From contig JAJRVP010000011.1 in assembly GCA_024277205.1 (NCBI GenBank), positions 1-52,864 on the forward strand: a stretch of DNA of 52,864 nucleotides, given 5' to 3'. Under the pieces are notes generated by a model that saw only the letters and a program-made list of their open reading frames with translations, was not told the DNA's origin and did not search any database. The position numbers were made by a program, and so were the translations under genes. This document shows positions 13,388-22,115 of the stretch, piece by piece; the first letter of the stretch is position 1, and each line of letters opens with the position of its first letter. The DNA is from an archaeon (GTDB lineage: Archaea; Nanobdellota; Nanobdellia; CSSed11-243R1).

Positions 13388-15049
13388 ATGAATACAATTA
13401 CAATTGGTGGAAAAGCAGGTGATGGAATAAAAGCAGCAGGAAAACTTTTTGCAAACATTTTGAGTGAATTAGGATATTATGTTTTTGTACTTGATGATTA
13501 TCCTTCTTTAATAACTGGGGGGCACAATTTCAACAAGATTTCTTTTGATAAAAAACCAATTTTCAGCCATTACAAAGAAACAGATGTATTAGTTGCTTTA
13601 GATAAAAAAGCAATAGATAGGCACAAAAAAGAATTGAAAAAAAATGGGATAATAATTTATGATTCTAACTCAATTAATCTTTATGGAAAAAATACAATTG
13701 GTGTTCCTGCTCAAGACTTTGTTAAAGAAATAAGTGGAATAAAAATAATGAGAAATGTTGCGCTTCTCGGTGTTCTTTCATATGTCGTTGGTATTGATTT
13801 TGATGTTGTAAAAAAGGTTTTGAAAAAAATCTATCCTAAAGCAGCAGATAAAAATATTGCAATAGCTGAAAAAGGATACAATTTTGCAAAAGGGAAAGTT
13901 AAGCAAATCCTAAAACTAAAGAGAGTAGGAAAGCCAAAAGAATTAATGACAGGAAATACTGCAATCGCATATGGCGCTGTAAAATCTGGATTAGATAATT
14001 ATATTGCATATCCAATGACACCAGCAACATCAATTCTTCATTATTTAGCAAAAAATGCAGATAAGTTTGGGATAAAAGTAATACATCCTGAAAATGAAAT
14101 CTCTGTGATAAATATGGCATTAGGAAGCGCTTATGCAGGAGCAAAAACAATGATTGGGACATCTGGCGGTGGATTTGCTTTAATGAATGAAGCATTAAGT
14201 TTAGCAGGAATGTCTGAGACACCAATTGTTATAGCAGAAATTCAAAGGCCTGGACCAAGCACAGGGGTTCCAACCTACACTTCACAAGCTGATTTAAATT
14301 TTGTATTAAATGCAGGGCATGGAGAATTTCCAAAAATAGTTGTTGCTCCAGGTACAAATGAACAAGCATTTTACAAATCAGCAGAAGCATTGTACCTTGC
14401 TTGGAAATATCAAGTGCCTGTTATAATTTTGGGAGATAAGCACTTAAGTGAAAGCTTGAGGACAATTGAAATTAATGACAAAAGAGCAAAAAAGGCAAAA
14501 GGAAAATTCTCAAAAGGGGGATTAAATTACAAAAGATACACACTTACAAAAGATGGCATTTCTCCAATTGCTTTTCCAGGAATGAAAAATACAGTTGTAA
14601 AATCTTCAAGTTATGAACACGATGAATTCGGGATTACAACAGAGGAGCCAAAGCAAATTAAAGCAATGCAAGAAAAGAGAATGAGAAAAATCAAATTAAT
14701 GGAAAAAGAAATAGAAAAATTAGAATCTGTGAAAGTTTATGGAAAAGGCAAAAAAGTTATTGTGACTTGGGGCTCTTCAATTGGAGCAGTTCTTGAAACT
14801 GCAAAATATTTGAAAAATGTAAAAATTGTCCAAATTCTTTACATGCTCCCATTTCCTAAGAAATCTGTTGAAAAGCATTTGAAAGGTGCAAAAAAAATTG
14901 TTTGTGTTGAAGCAAATGCAACTGGGCAGCTTGCCAATTTAATAAAATTACATACAGGCATTGGAATTAAAAATAAAATTTTGAAGTATGATTCGCGAGA
15001 ATTTGAACCAATAGAATTATTAAAAGAATTAAAAAGGTGGTTAAAGTGA
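13388..15049 (+). CDS. korA: 2-oxoacid:ferredoxin oxidoreductase, fused gamma-alpha subunit
   Basis: A 553-residue protein combining an N-terminal gamma domain (GGKAGDGIKAAGKLFA, about residues 5-190) with an alpha domain starting at GNTAIAYGAVKSG and containing YPMTPATSIL and AGMSETPIV. Gamma-alpha fusions are the form seen in two-subunit archaeal and bacterial 2-oxoacid oxidoreductases. The enzyme would oxidise a 2-oxoacid with CoA and ferredoxin to acyl-CoA and CO2. The ATG at 13388 follows GAGGTGT; a start 21 bp earlier has no such site. The beta gene overlaps its stop. The substrate (2-oxoglutarate, pyruvate or branched-chain) is not decided. Confidence 0.9.
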   Translation: MNTITIGGKAGDGIKAAGKLFANILSELGYYVFVLDDYPSLITGGHNFNKISFDKKPIFSHYKETDVLVALDKKAIDRHKKELKKNGIIIYDSNSINLYGKNTIGVPAQDFVKEISGIKIMRNVALLGVLSYVVGIDFDVVKKVLKKIYPKAADKNIAIAEKGYNFAKGKVKQILKLKRVGKPKELMTGNTAIAYGAVKSGLDNYIAYPMTPATSILHYLAKNADKFGIKVIHPENEISVINMALGSAYAGAKTMIGTSGGGFALMNEALSLAGMSETPIVIAEIQRPGPSTGVPTYTSQADLNFVLNAGHGEFPKIVVAPGTNEQAFYKSAEALYLAWKYQVPVIILGDKHLSESLRTIEINDKRAKKAKGKFSKGGLNYKRYTLTKDGISPIAFPGMKNTVVKSSSYEHDEFGITTEEPKQIKAMQEKRMRKIKLMEKEIEKLESVKVYGKGKKVIVTWGSSIGAVLETAKYLKNVKIVQILYMLPFPKKSVEKHLKGAKKIVCVEANATGQLANLIKLHTGIGIKNKILKYDSREFEPIELLKELKRWLK

Positions 15050-15816
15050 GATTAGGAACTTATGCTGAAAATACATGGTGTCCTGGATGCGGCAATTTTG
15101 GAATTCTTACCGCAATTAAGAATGCAATAAATGATTTAGTTTTAGAAGGAATTCCAAAAGAAAAATTTGTAATAGCAAGTGGGATTGGTTGTCATGCAAA
15201 AATTGTTGATTATGTTAATGTAAATTCTTTTTATTCAATTCATGGAAGAGTACCACCAACATTAACAGGAATGAAATTAGCAAACAAAGATTTGATCACA
15301 ATTGGCTTTGCAGGAGACGGAGACATCTATGATGAAGGAATTTCTCATCTTATTCATGCTGCAAAAAGAAACACAGATATAACTATGATAATTCATGATA
15401 ATAGTGTTTTTGCATTAACAACAGGACAGTTTACAGCAACATCACCAAAAGGATTTAAAGGAAAATCAACACCATTTGGAAGCATAGAGAGCCCAATTAA
15501 TCCAATGAAACTAATGCTTGTTTCTGGAGCAACTTTTGTTGCAAGAGGTTATGCAGGAAAACCAGAACATCTTAAAGAATTAATTAAAAAAGCTGTAAAG
15601 CATAGGGGATTTTCTTTTGTTGAAGTTTTACAGCCATGTGTTGTATTTAACAATACTTATGAAATATACAACAAGAAAGTTTATGATTTAAATGCAGAGG
15701 GACATGACATATCAAACTTTGAAGCAGCAATGAAAAAAGCAGACGAATGGAAACAAAGAATCCCAATTGGTACATTTTATGAAACACAAGCTCAGGTTTT
15801 TGAGGATCATTACTAA
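15046..15816 (+). CDS. korB: 2-oxoacid:ferredoxin oxidoreductase beta subunit
   Basis: A 256-residue TPP-binding subunit. CPGCGNFG near the N-terminus and the TPP motif GDGDIYDEG followed by HDNSVFALTTGQ are diagnostic. CxxC and a later cysteine (IGCH, LQPC) fit the KorB pattern, which may hold a [4Fe-4S] cluster. I prefer the GTG at 15046, which overlaps the alpha stop as GTGA and has AAAGGTGG upstream; the GTG at 15037 is an alternative. No separate delta (ferredoxin) subunit lies nearby, as expected for the two-subunit type. Confidence 0.92.
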   Translation: MRLGTYAENTWCPGCGNFGILTAIKNAINDLVLEGIPKEKFVIASGIGCHAKIVDYVNVNSFYSIHGRVPPTLTGMKLANKDLITIGFAGDGDIYDEGISHLIHAAKRNTDITMIIHDNSVFALTTGQFTATSPKGFKGKSTPFGSIESPINPMKLMLVSGATFVARGYAGKPEHLKELIKKAVKHRGFSFVEVLQPCVVFNNTYEIYNKKVYDLNAEGHDISNFEAAMKKADEWKQRIPIGTFYETQAQVFEDHY

Positions 15817-15843
15817 CAATGTGATAAGAGAAATAAAAAAGAG

Positions 15844-16728
15844 TTACATCTCTCTTAGAATTTTTATTCTCTTTTCGATTGGTGGATGTGTTGAAAATAG
15901 TTCTCTTAATTTGCTTGTTCTCTTTGGGTTTGATATGAACAAAGGAGCAACAGCATCACTTACTTTCAGTCTACCCTGATTGTATTTTGCAATTTTCTCA
16001 AGAGCACTTGCTAAACCTTCTGGATACCTTGTTAGTTGTGCGCTTGATGCATCTGCTAAATATTCTCTTTTCCTTGAAATTGCAAGTTGTATTAACTTTA
16101 CTGCTATTGGTGCAATAATGGCAAGAACTATCCCAATAATTAATAAAATTCCACCTTCCCTGCTTCTTTTTCTACCAAACCAAAGTGAGCGAAGGAAGAC
16201 ATTACTCAAAATTACAACAAGCCCAATTATTACAGATACAAGAGTCATGAATCTGATGTCTAAATTTTTAATATGTGAGAGTTCATGCCCAATCACACCC
16301 TCAAGTTCTGTTCTGTTTAATTTTTCAAGTAATCCAGTTGTAATTGCAATTGAAGCGTGCTTTGGGTCTCTTCCTGTTGCAAATGCATTTAAGTCTGGAT
16401 TTTCAATCACATATACTTTTGGTGTGGGAATTCCAGCTGCAATGCTTAATCCTTCAACCACATTTATCAGGTGAGTGTACTTCGGTTTTGTTGCTGGTTT
16501 TGCATTGGTTATTTTAAGAATAACTTTATCCCCATAGTAGTAGCCGACAAAAATCTGAATAATTGCTATTAACGATGCAATTGTTATGAAGAAAAATGTC
16601 AGTTCTGGATTGTATATCTGCCCAATAACATAAGCTAATAAAATAAAAACAGGAACAACTAAACAAAACAATATAATTGATTTTATCCTGTTCTTTCTAG
16701 CTTGGTCAAAAAAACTGACTTTTGCCAT
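15844..16728 (-). CDS. htpX: HtpX-like membrane zinc metalloprotease (M48)
   Basis: A 294-residue M48 peptidase. Two N-terminal membrane segments (about 17-37 and 40-62) precede the zinc motif HELSH near residue 147; the third ligand is the glutamate in REYLADASS, followed by the conserved THPP near the C-terminus. Two more hydrophobic segments lie between. HtpX enzymes degrade misfolded membrane proteins. It shares a junction (TAATG) with lemA upstream, an arrangement common in archaea and bacteria where LemA and HtpX are encoded together. Confidence 0.95.
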   Translation of the reverse strand: MAKVSFFDQARKNRIKSIILFCLVVPVFILLAYVIGQIYNPELTFFFITIASLIAIIQIFVGYYYGDKVILKITNAKPATKPKYTHLINVVEGLSIAAGIPTPKVYVIENPDLNAFATGRDPKHASIAITTGLLEKLNRTELEGVIGHELSHIKNLDIRFMTLVSVIIGLVVILSNVFLRSLWFGRKRSREGGILLIIGIVLAIIAPIAVKLIQLAISRKREYLADASSAQLTRYPEGLASALEKIAKYNQGRLKVSDAVAPLFISNPKRTSKLRELFSTHPPIEKRIKILREM

Positions 16729-17279
16729 TAGAATTTCACTTTAACCTGCTTTCTTTCCACATCTTTAATTTTGAACATTGGTTTTTCTTTTTTACCCATA
16801 AACTTTGCAAACCAAACGCCCGGAATTGTTTCAATTAAATTATTGTATTGTAGAATAGCATCGTTGTAAAATTGTCTGGCATAAGCAATCTTACTTTCTA
16901 TTCCCGCTAGCTCTTCTTGTAACATTAAGAAATTTTCACTTGCCCTAAGTTTTGGATAATTTTCTGCAACAGCAAAAATTGTTTTTAATGCATCTGCAAG
17001 TTGGTTTCCAGCTTTTATTTTTTGCTGGGGTGTTCTAGCTTTTAGCACTTCAGTCCTTGCTTTTGTTACTTCATTGAAAACTTTTCTTTCATGCTTTGCA
17101 TAACCTTTTACTGTTTCAACAAGATTTGGAACTAAATCCGCCCTTTTCTTTAATTGAACGTCTATTTGTGCCCATGCATTGCTGATTACATTTTCTAAGA
17201 CAATTATTCTGTTAAAGTAATATACAAAAAATGCAACAATTGCGAGTGCAACAATTAACAAAATCCACATATTTATCAC
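16728..17279 (-). CDS. lemA: LemA family protein
   Basis: A 183-residue LemA protein: one N-terminal membrane segment (about residues 4-23), then the conserved helical bundle with NAWAQIDVQLKKRADLVPNL and, later, ARQFYNDAILQYN and IPG(V)WFAK. The protein is anchored with most of its mass outside or inside the membrane according to species. Its role is unresolved, but gene pairing with htpX points to membrane stress. It abuts the aIF1A gene and htpX and so may form one transcription unit with them. Confidence 0.95.
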   Translation of the reverse strand: MINMWILLIVALAIVAFFVYYFNRIIVLENVISNAWAQIDVQLKKRADLVPNLVETVKGYAKHERKVFNEVTKARTEVLKARTPQQKIKAGNQLADALKTIFAVAENYPKLRASENFLMLQEELAGIESKIAYARQFYNDAILQYNNLIETIPGVWFAKFMGKKEKPMFKIKDVERKQVKVKF

Positions 17280-17591
17280 CTAGAGTTCCTCTTCAAGCCC
17301 TTTAAGAAGCCCTTTCTTTTTTAAGATTTCTACTTGGTTTTTTCTGTATTTATATATTACATCCCCTTTTGTATCGGGCTGAAATTCCCATGGTTTTATT
17401 AGAACAATATCTCTTTCTCTGAGCCAAAGATGCCTTGTTAATCTTCCAGGAACGCGGCACACTCTTATTTTTCCATCCACACCCTTAACTTTCATTTTTG
17501 CATAACCAAGGAGTTGTTCTATAATGCCAAGCATTTCTCCTTCTCTTGGCAACCTCACTCTTACTGGAGTTCCTGTATTTTGGTAGTTCAT
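17280..17591 (-). CDS. eif1a: Translation initiation factor aIF1A
   Basis: A 103-residue OB-fold factor beginning MNYQNTGTPVRVRLP and containing GRLTRHLWLRERDIVLIKPW, typical of archaeal IF1A. It binds the A site of the 30S subunit and helps scanning and start selection. The ATG is a few bases after the previous gene and directly precedes lemA on the same strand. Length is close to the family norm and no residue is missing. Confidence 0.96.
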   Translation of the reverse strand: MNYQNTGTPVRVRLPREGEMLGIIEQLLGYAKMKVKGVDGKIRVCRVPGRLTRHLWLRERDIVLIKPWEFQPDTKGDVIYKYRKNQVEILKKKGLLKGLEEEL

Positions 17592-17630
17592 ACAAATTAA
17601 AAAAGAAGTTGATTTTATAAACCTTTACAA

Positions 17631-17930
17631 TTATATTGTAAATATTTGTGCATGGGGAATTCCATTAATCTCTTTAATTTCTTCTTTTTTAACAATCCCT
17701 TCTTCAATAGCTTTTGTTACAATATCTCTTCCAACTAAATTTGCAATGGTTGCATTTTCTAAGGATTTTATTGCAGTTTCTATTTCTACAAGTTCGCCTT
17801 TAAAGAAATGCTCAGATATTTTGAAATTTCCAAATTTTTTCCCTAAAAGTTCTTCATCACAAATAGCTACAACAATCTCTTCTTTAGCACCCTGAGTTAC
17901 TCTTTGAATTTTTATCCAGACTTTCATCAT
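17631..17930 (-). CDS. DUF424 family protein
   Basis: A 99-residue archaeal protein of the DUF424 family, identified by VAICDEELLGKKF near the N-terminus and NATIANLVGRDIV followed by the C-terminal NGIPHAQIF. The family is widespread in archaea and often found near translation genes; its function is unknown. Here it lies between aIF1A and an MFS transporter, near aIF2 beta, which fits that pattern. A second ATG one codon later is an equally good start. Confidence 0.85.
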   Translation of the reverse strand: MMKVWIKIQRVTQGAKEEIVVAICDEELLGKKFGNFKISEHFFKGELVEIETAIKSLENATIANLVGRDIVTKAIEEGIVKKEEIKEINGIPHAQIFTI

Positions 17931-19111
17931 TTCCTTAAGAGTTTATATCTTTTTAAAAAATGTGGTATGCCAAGCACAAGAGTGACGATCCCTAATAAGA
18001 ATATTGTGGTATTCATACTAAATGTGTCTGTGATGTAACCTCCAGATATAACAAAAATTGCTGCAAATAAGTCAATAGTGAATTGACTTATTGATAATAC
18101 TGTTGCTCTATTTTTTGGAGTTATATGGTGGTTCATATAAGCATCCAAAATCTTTTCTTTATAATCTCTGGAGATGTACAGCATTATTACTGCTATTGCT
18201 GCGATTGGTGCATTAATGATCGACATGATTACAAATGCAAAACATTGAATCAATATTATGCTAAGAAGTGATACCTTTTCTTTTATTTTTCCTTCTATTT
18301 TATCTGCAAATGATGCAATAATCCCTGATGTTCCATGAATAATTGCAAATAATCCCCCAATGCTTAGGATGCTAAACCCAATTTTAACTAAATATGGTTG
18401 GCTAAGTAGATTTACAAAAATACCCATTGGAATTGTAAGGATTACTCCAAATATAATAAACCAACTTACGTGTTTGTTTTTCATTGAAAATCTAAGAGAA
18501 TCTATAAAATGTTCATAATGTTTCTTTAGAGAAGTTGTTTTCTTTTTAACATATGGTTCAGCTATTGAAAGAACAATTAGCGATGAAATAAAAATGAGAA
18601 TTGCGTTGATTATAAAAGGCAATCGAATATTAATATTGAACAGAATGGGTCCTATTAATGCACCAGTAACCACAGTGATTGTTATTACTTTTCTTATCTT
18701 ACTTCTTATTTTCAAGTAATCTTTTTGTCTTTTTAGTTTTCTTAGAGATTCGTACAATAATGCAGATTGAGAACCAGAGCGGAATGCATCTGCAATACCT
18801 AAAAGAGAATATCCTAATAGAAATGCGTAAAATCCATTACCAAGTCCAATAACAAAATTACCGATACTCCAAACTAATGTAGCTATGAAAACAGTTATTC
18901 TATGACCAAACAAATCAGCAAAAACACCAGATGGAATCTCAAGAAGTAAAATTATAATCAAGGAAGCAGCTTCAAGAATTCCAATTTGAGTGTAAGTTAT
19001 GTTAAATGCCCTTATGAATAAAATCCAAATAGCAATAGTAAACCAAAAACTTGAAAGGATTCTGAAGGCAAAAAATTTTTTGATGTTGGCCTCAATGTTC
19101 TTTTGCCACAA
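17927..19111 (-). CDS. Major facilitator superfamily transporter
   Basis: A 394-residue membrane protein with about 12 hydrophobic segments. The MFS signature is visible in the loop between segments 2 and 3 (GVFADLFGHRITVF), with the expected charge pattern. It resembles drug or metabolite efflux carriers rather than sugar porters, but the substrate is not predictable. It overlaps the DUF424 start by 4 bp and abuts aIF2 beta. A second, related MFS gene lies 450 bp away. Confidence 0.88.
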   Translation of the reverse strand: MWQKNIEANIKKFFAFRILSSFWFTIAIWILFIRAFNITYTQIGILEAASLIIILLLEIPSGVFADLFGHRITVFIATLVWSIGNFVIGLGNGFYAFLLGYSLLGIADAFRSGSQSALLYESLRKLKRQKDYLKIRSKIRKVITITVVTGALIGPILFNINIRLPFIINAILIFISSLIVLSIAEPYVKKKTTSLKKHYEHFIDSLRFSMKNKHVSWFIIFGVILTIPMGIFVNLLSQPYLVKIGFSILSIGGLFAIIHGTSGIIASFADKIEGKIKEKVSLLSIILIQCFAFVIMSIINAPIAAIAVIMLYISRDYKEKILDAYMNHHITPKNRATVLSISQFTIDLFAAIFVISGGYITDTFSMNTTIFLLGIVTLVLGIPHFLKRYKLLRK

Positions 19112-19519
19112 CTACCTCACCTTTGGGACTGGACGCCTTGCTTGGCATGCCATGCAATGTAACATTAGAATTCTATCTTCTTTTTCAAATTTAGTGTCTG
19201 GACTCCCACATTCTTTGCATTTTACATATTCTTTGATATATTGCTGCATCTTTTCATTTACTAATCTATTCTTAAATTTCCCAATAAATATTACTCTATT
19301 TCCATCAATTGTTCCAGAAGTTGCAAGTTCTTTTGACAAATATTTTATGATGTGATTTATGTCTCGATTTAAATAATTTGCAATCGCATTCAGGTTTTTA
19401 ACAATTGTCCTATTCCCTTCAATAAAAGAATCAACAGGAGGTGGATTAAATCTTTCACCCCTATCAGATTGTTTTGGTATTTTCTCATACGCTTTTTTCA
19501 ATAGTTTTTCATAATCCAT
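19112..19519 (-). CDS. eif2b: Translation initiation factor aIF2 beta
   Basis: A 135-residue aIF2 beta with the expected layout: N-terminal helix, central domain with GERFNPP and LATSGTIDGNRVIFIGKF, and a C-terminal zinc ribbon (CKEC and CMAC pairs) ending PVPKVR. It is the middle subunit of the heterotrimer that brings initiator tRNA to the ribosome. It is flanked by two MFS genes. aIF2 alpha is encoded at the right end of this window; gamma is not seen. Confidence 0.97.
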   Translation of the reverse strand: MDYEKLLKKAYEKIPKQSDRGERFNPPPVDSFIEGNRTIVKNLNAIANYLNRDINHIIKYLSKELATSGTIDGNRVIFIGKFKNRLVNEKMQQYIKEYVKCKECGSPDTKFEKEDRILMLHCMACQARRPVPKVR

Positions 19520-19553
19520 ATACTACCAACTTTTTTACGCATTAATAAATGTT

Positions 19554-20741
19554 TCAGTCAATTAATATCTTTTCTTCTATTCTTGAAAAAAGAGTGAAGA
19601 TTATTGCCGAGACACCAAGAATGATTAATGTGATATTAAGAGACCATTCAACTGCCTTACCAATTATTGGATTTAATACAATTAATACAAACGTACTAAA
19701 CATTGAAATAGATGAAATAATGGTTGCTCTTTCTTTTGAGGGGATATATTTATTCATATAACTGTTAAATGCCGGCTTCCTTCCAAGCCCAAAACCCGCT
19801 GCCAAAATGATTGAGATTAACACGATAGGAATATAATTAGTTAAGCCTGCAACAATGAAACCAATTCCCAAGATTAATGCACTTATGGCTAAAAAACTAC
19901 TTTTTGAACCAACCAACCTTTCAACTTTTGAGTAGTTGTTGATGATTATTATTTGCGACAAAACTAAAAGCGCATGAACAATACCAAAATATGCAACATT
20001 TATTCCAATCCTTTGTAGCACTAATTGGTAGGTCCATATCAGAAAGTATGAAATCGAAGCAACAAATATATAATCTAATGCCAAAATTTTTAGCTCTTTA
20101 TGCTTTACAAAAAATTTAAACCCCTTTACAAGAACGTCTACATATCTTCGTGATTCAATCTTTTTTCTTGTTTTGGGTTCTTTTATTGTTAATACAATTA
20201 GTGCTGCAATTCCTGTAGGAATGGATGTTAATAGCATTGGCCATTGTAATCCAAGATTAACTGCAATTACGCTTCCGATAATAGGCCCGACAAATATTCC
20301 TGCAAGATGAAAACTTTGCCATCTTCCAAATATTTTTTTGGATTGTTTTTCTAATTTTACTTTTTTTAATGAATCATATAAAATTGCCTGGTCTGCTCCA
20401 GAAATTAATGCTACGCCCAGAGCAAACAATAATTCTCCTAATAGGAATACATAAAAATTTGGAAAACTAGCATATATAATTGTGGCAACAGCATTTATTC
20501 CTGCTCCTAAGAAAATAGATACCTTTCTACCAAGATAATCTGCAACCGCACCTGTAGGAACTTCAAATAAAAATATGAATAGCATAAAAAAGGACTGCAG
20601 TATAAGAATCTGGGAAAATTCTAATTTACCCCATGTCATAAAAAACGGAATTAAAACAGCCCCTATAAAATGGATTCCACTAAAGAATTTTATTAGGTAC
20701 ATTTTCCAGATATTATTCTTATAATCTTCTGAAATACTCAT
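19554..20741 (-). CDS. Major facilitator superfamily transporter
   Basis: A 395-residue transporter with about 12 membrane segments. It carries the MFS loop motif GAVADYLGRKVSIF between segments 2 and 3, and its N-terminal half resembles the other MFS gene downstream of aIF2 beta, so they may be paralogues. The two genes flank aIF2 beta on the same strand. The substrate is unknown. Confidence 0.88.
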   Translation of the reverse strand: MSISEDYKNNIWKMYLIKFFSGIHFIGAVLIPFFMTWGKLEFSQILILQSFFMLFIFLFEVPTGAVADYLGRKVSIFLGAGINAVATIIYASFPNFYVFLLGELLFALGVALISGADQAILYDSLKKVKLEKQSKKIFGRWQSFHLAGIFVGPIIGSVIAVNLGLQWPMLLTSIPTGIAALIVLTIKEPKTRKKIESRRYVDVLVKGFKFFVKHKELKILALDYIFVASISYFLIWTYQLVLQRIGINVAYFGIVHALLVLSQIIIINNYSKVERLVGSKSSFLAISALILGIGFIVAGLTNYIPIVLISIILAAGFGLGRKPAFNSYMNKYIPSKERATIISSISMFSTFVLIVLNPIIGKAVEWSLNITLIILGVSAIIFTLFSRIEEKILID

Positions 20742-20775
20742 AAAATCTAAAATTGAGAAAAAATTATAAGTTTAA

Positions 20776-21456
20776 TTATTCAAGAAGTTTTACTTTTCCT
20801 GGGCGAGGTTCAAATAGTTCGCCTTCATTCATTAAATCTGTTAAAACACTTTCAACTACTTTTTCATCTCCAATCTTTTCAATTATTTTTGAAACCTCAG
20901 CACCTTCACCCTTGTCAAGTTCTTTTATTAAATTAACAACTTTTTGGCGCGGGCTTTCAAAAAGTGTTGTTTGCCCTTCTGGAAGCTTTTCTTCTACAAC
21001 TTCTTCTTCAATAACTTCTTCAACAACTTCATCTTCTTTTTTAGTTTCAACTTTACTTTCTGTTTTTGGCATTTCCTTTTTTTGTTTTATTAATTCAAGT
21101 TTTCTTAAAATCTCCCAATTTGGATTGTCTATTATAACAACAATTTCTGGTATAACATAGATCTCATCTTCATATTTTCTTATTCTGCCAATCACATCAA
21201 CAATGTTGCCAATTTTTACTTTCTCAACTAAATCAAGTTGGTCTTCGAATGAGCGCACCCTAATTGTTTCTGTGCCATCATCAATTATGAAGAATCCATA
21301 TTTTTTGCTGTCAGAAATAAATTTTGAAACAACAGTTCCTAAAATTCTAACTCTATTTACTTGCAAAGTTCCAAACTGCACAAATCCATCTTCTGTAAAA
21401 TTCCCATTAACAATGTCAGTAATAGCCATCTTATACGCAGTCCATCTTTTAGCCAT
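20776..21456 (-). CDS. RPA32-like OB-fold protein
   Basis: A 226-residue protein with an N-terminal OB fold (about residues 25-110, VNRVRILGTVVSKF through YVIPEIV) that matches the archaeal RPA-associated or RPA32-like group. A long acidic linker follows (EEEVVEE region, about 130-165), then a winged-helix C-terminus (KVVNLIKELDKGEG) ending in FEPRPGKVKLLE. This is the layout of the small RPA subunit, which binds ssDNA with its OB domain and partners with its winged helix. MCM and primase genes elsewhere in the window fit a replication role. Confidence 0.82.
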   Translation of the reverse strand: MAKRWTAYKMAITDIVNGNFTEDGFVQFGTLQVNRVRILGTVVSKFISDSKKYGFFIIDDGTETIRVRSFEDQLDLVEKVKIGNIVDVIGRIRKYEDEIYVIPEIVVIIDNPNWEILRKLELIKQKKEMPKTESKVETKKEDEVVEEVIEEEVVEEKLPEGQTTLFESPRQKVVNLIKELDKGEGAEVSKIIEKIGDEKVVESVLTDLMNEGELFEPRPGKVKLLE

Positions 21457-21494
21457 AGTAAAAAGATAGATAAAGAAGTATTATAAAATTATTG

Positions 21495-22070
21495 CTATAA
21501 AACGCCAATAACTAAAGGTGCAAATCTATAGAAAAGGAATGCATTGAATAAGACATTAAGAGCAAAGTATGGCAAATATTTCGCCGGAAATCTGTGGAGA
21601 ACAGTTTGGAACATAATAAAAGCAAAATGTGAAAAAATTGTCAATCCTAACCCAAGCAAAAATATGTTAATTCCAGAATATAAGCTGGCCAAGGCACCAA
21701 TTAGGCCAAATGTTGGCATTACAATTATCCAATACGGATTTATTCTTCTTGTAAGAATGTTATGGATAGCAATCAATATCATACCAATTAAAGCCCCTGG
21801 AAGAGCACCAAAAGAAATTCCAGTTATAATTGTAGTGAATGTTGCAAGTTCTAATCCAAATTTTTTAAGTTTTGTTTTTTGTCCAAAGTAACTAACAGCA
21901 ATTGTTAGTGCAATTAGTGAGATTATTATCATAAATGACTTAAATATGAAAGTGGGAATTGCAATAATAGGAATAATTGCTAAAAGTTTTGGATTAAATT
22001 TAATTTTTTGAGCCCAGTCTTCATTATGTTCGCTTCCTAATCGTGGAAGAATGAATTTTTTGAAACCCAT
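21495..22070 (-). CDS. Multi-pass membrane protein, unknown
   Basis: A 191-residue protein with a basic, soluble N-terminus (PRLGSEHNEDWAQK) and five or six hydrophobic segments from about residue 28 to the end. No signature of a known transporter family is seen. It is divergent from the ThyX-like gene and shares the intergenic promoter region of about 45 bp with it. Only membrane location can be stated. Confidence 0.6.
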   Translation of the reverse strand: MGFKKFILPRLGSEHNEDWAQKIKFNPKLLAIIPIIAIPTFIFKSFMIIISLIALTIAVSYFGQKTKLKKFGLELATFTTIITGISFGALPGALIGMILIAIHNILTRRINPYWIIVMPTFGLIGALASLYSGINIFLLGLGLTIFSHFAFIMFQTVLHRFPAKYLPYFALNVLFNAFLFYRFAPLVIGVL

Positions 22071-22115
22071 AACTTTTTATTTAGTTTCAATCTTTTAAAT
22101 TTTGGGGTGACAATT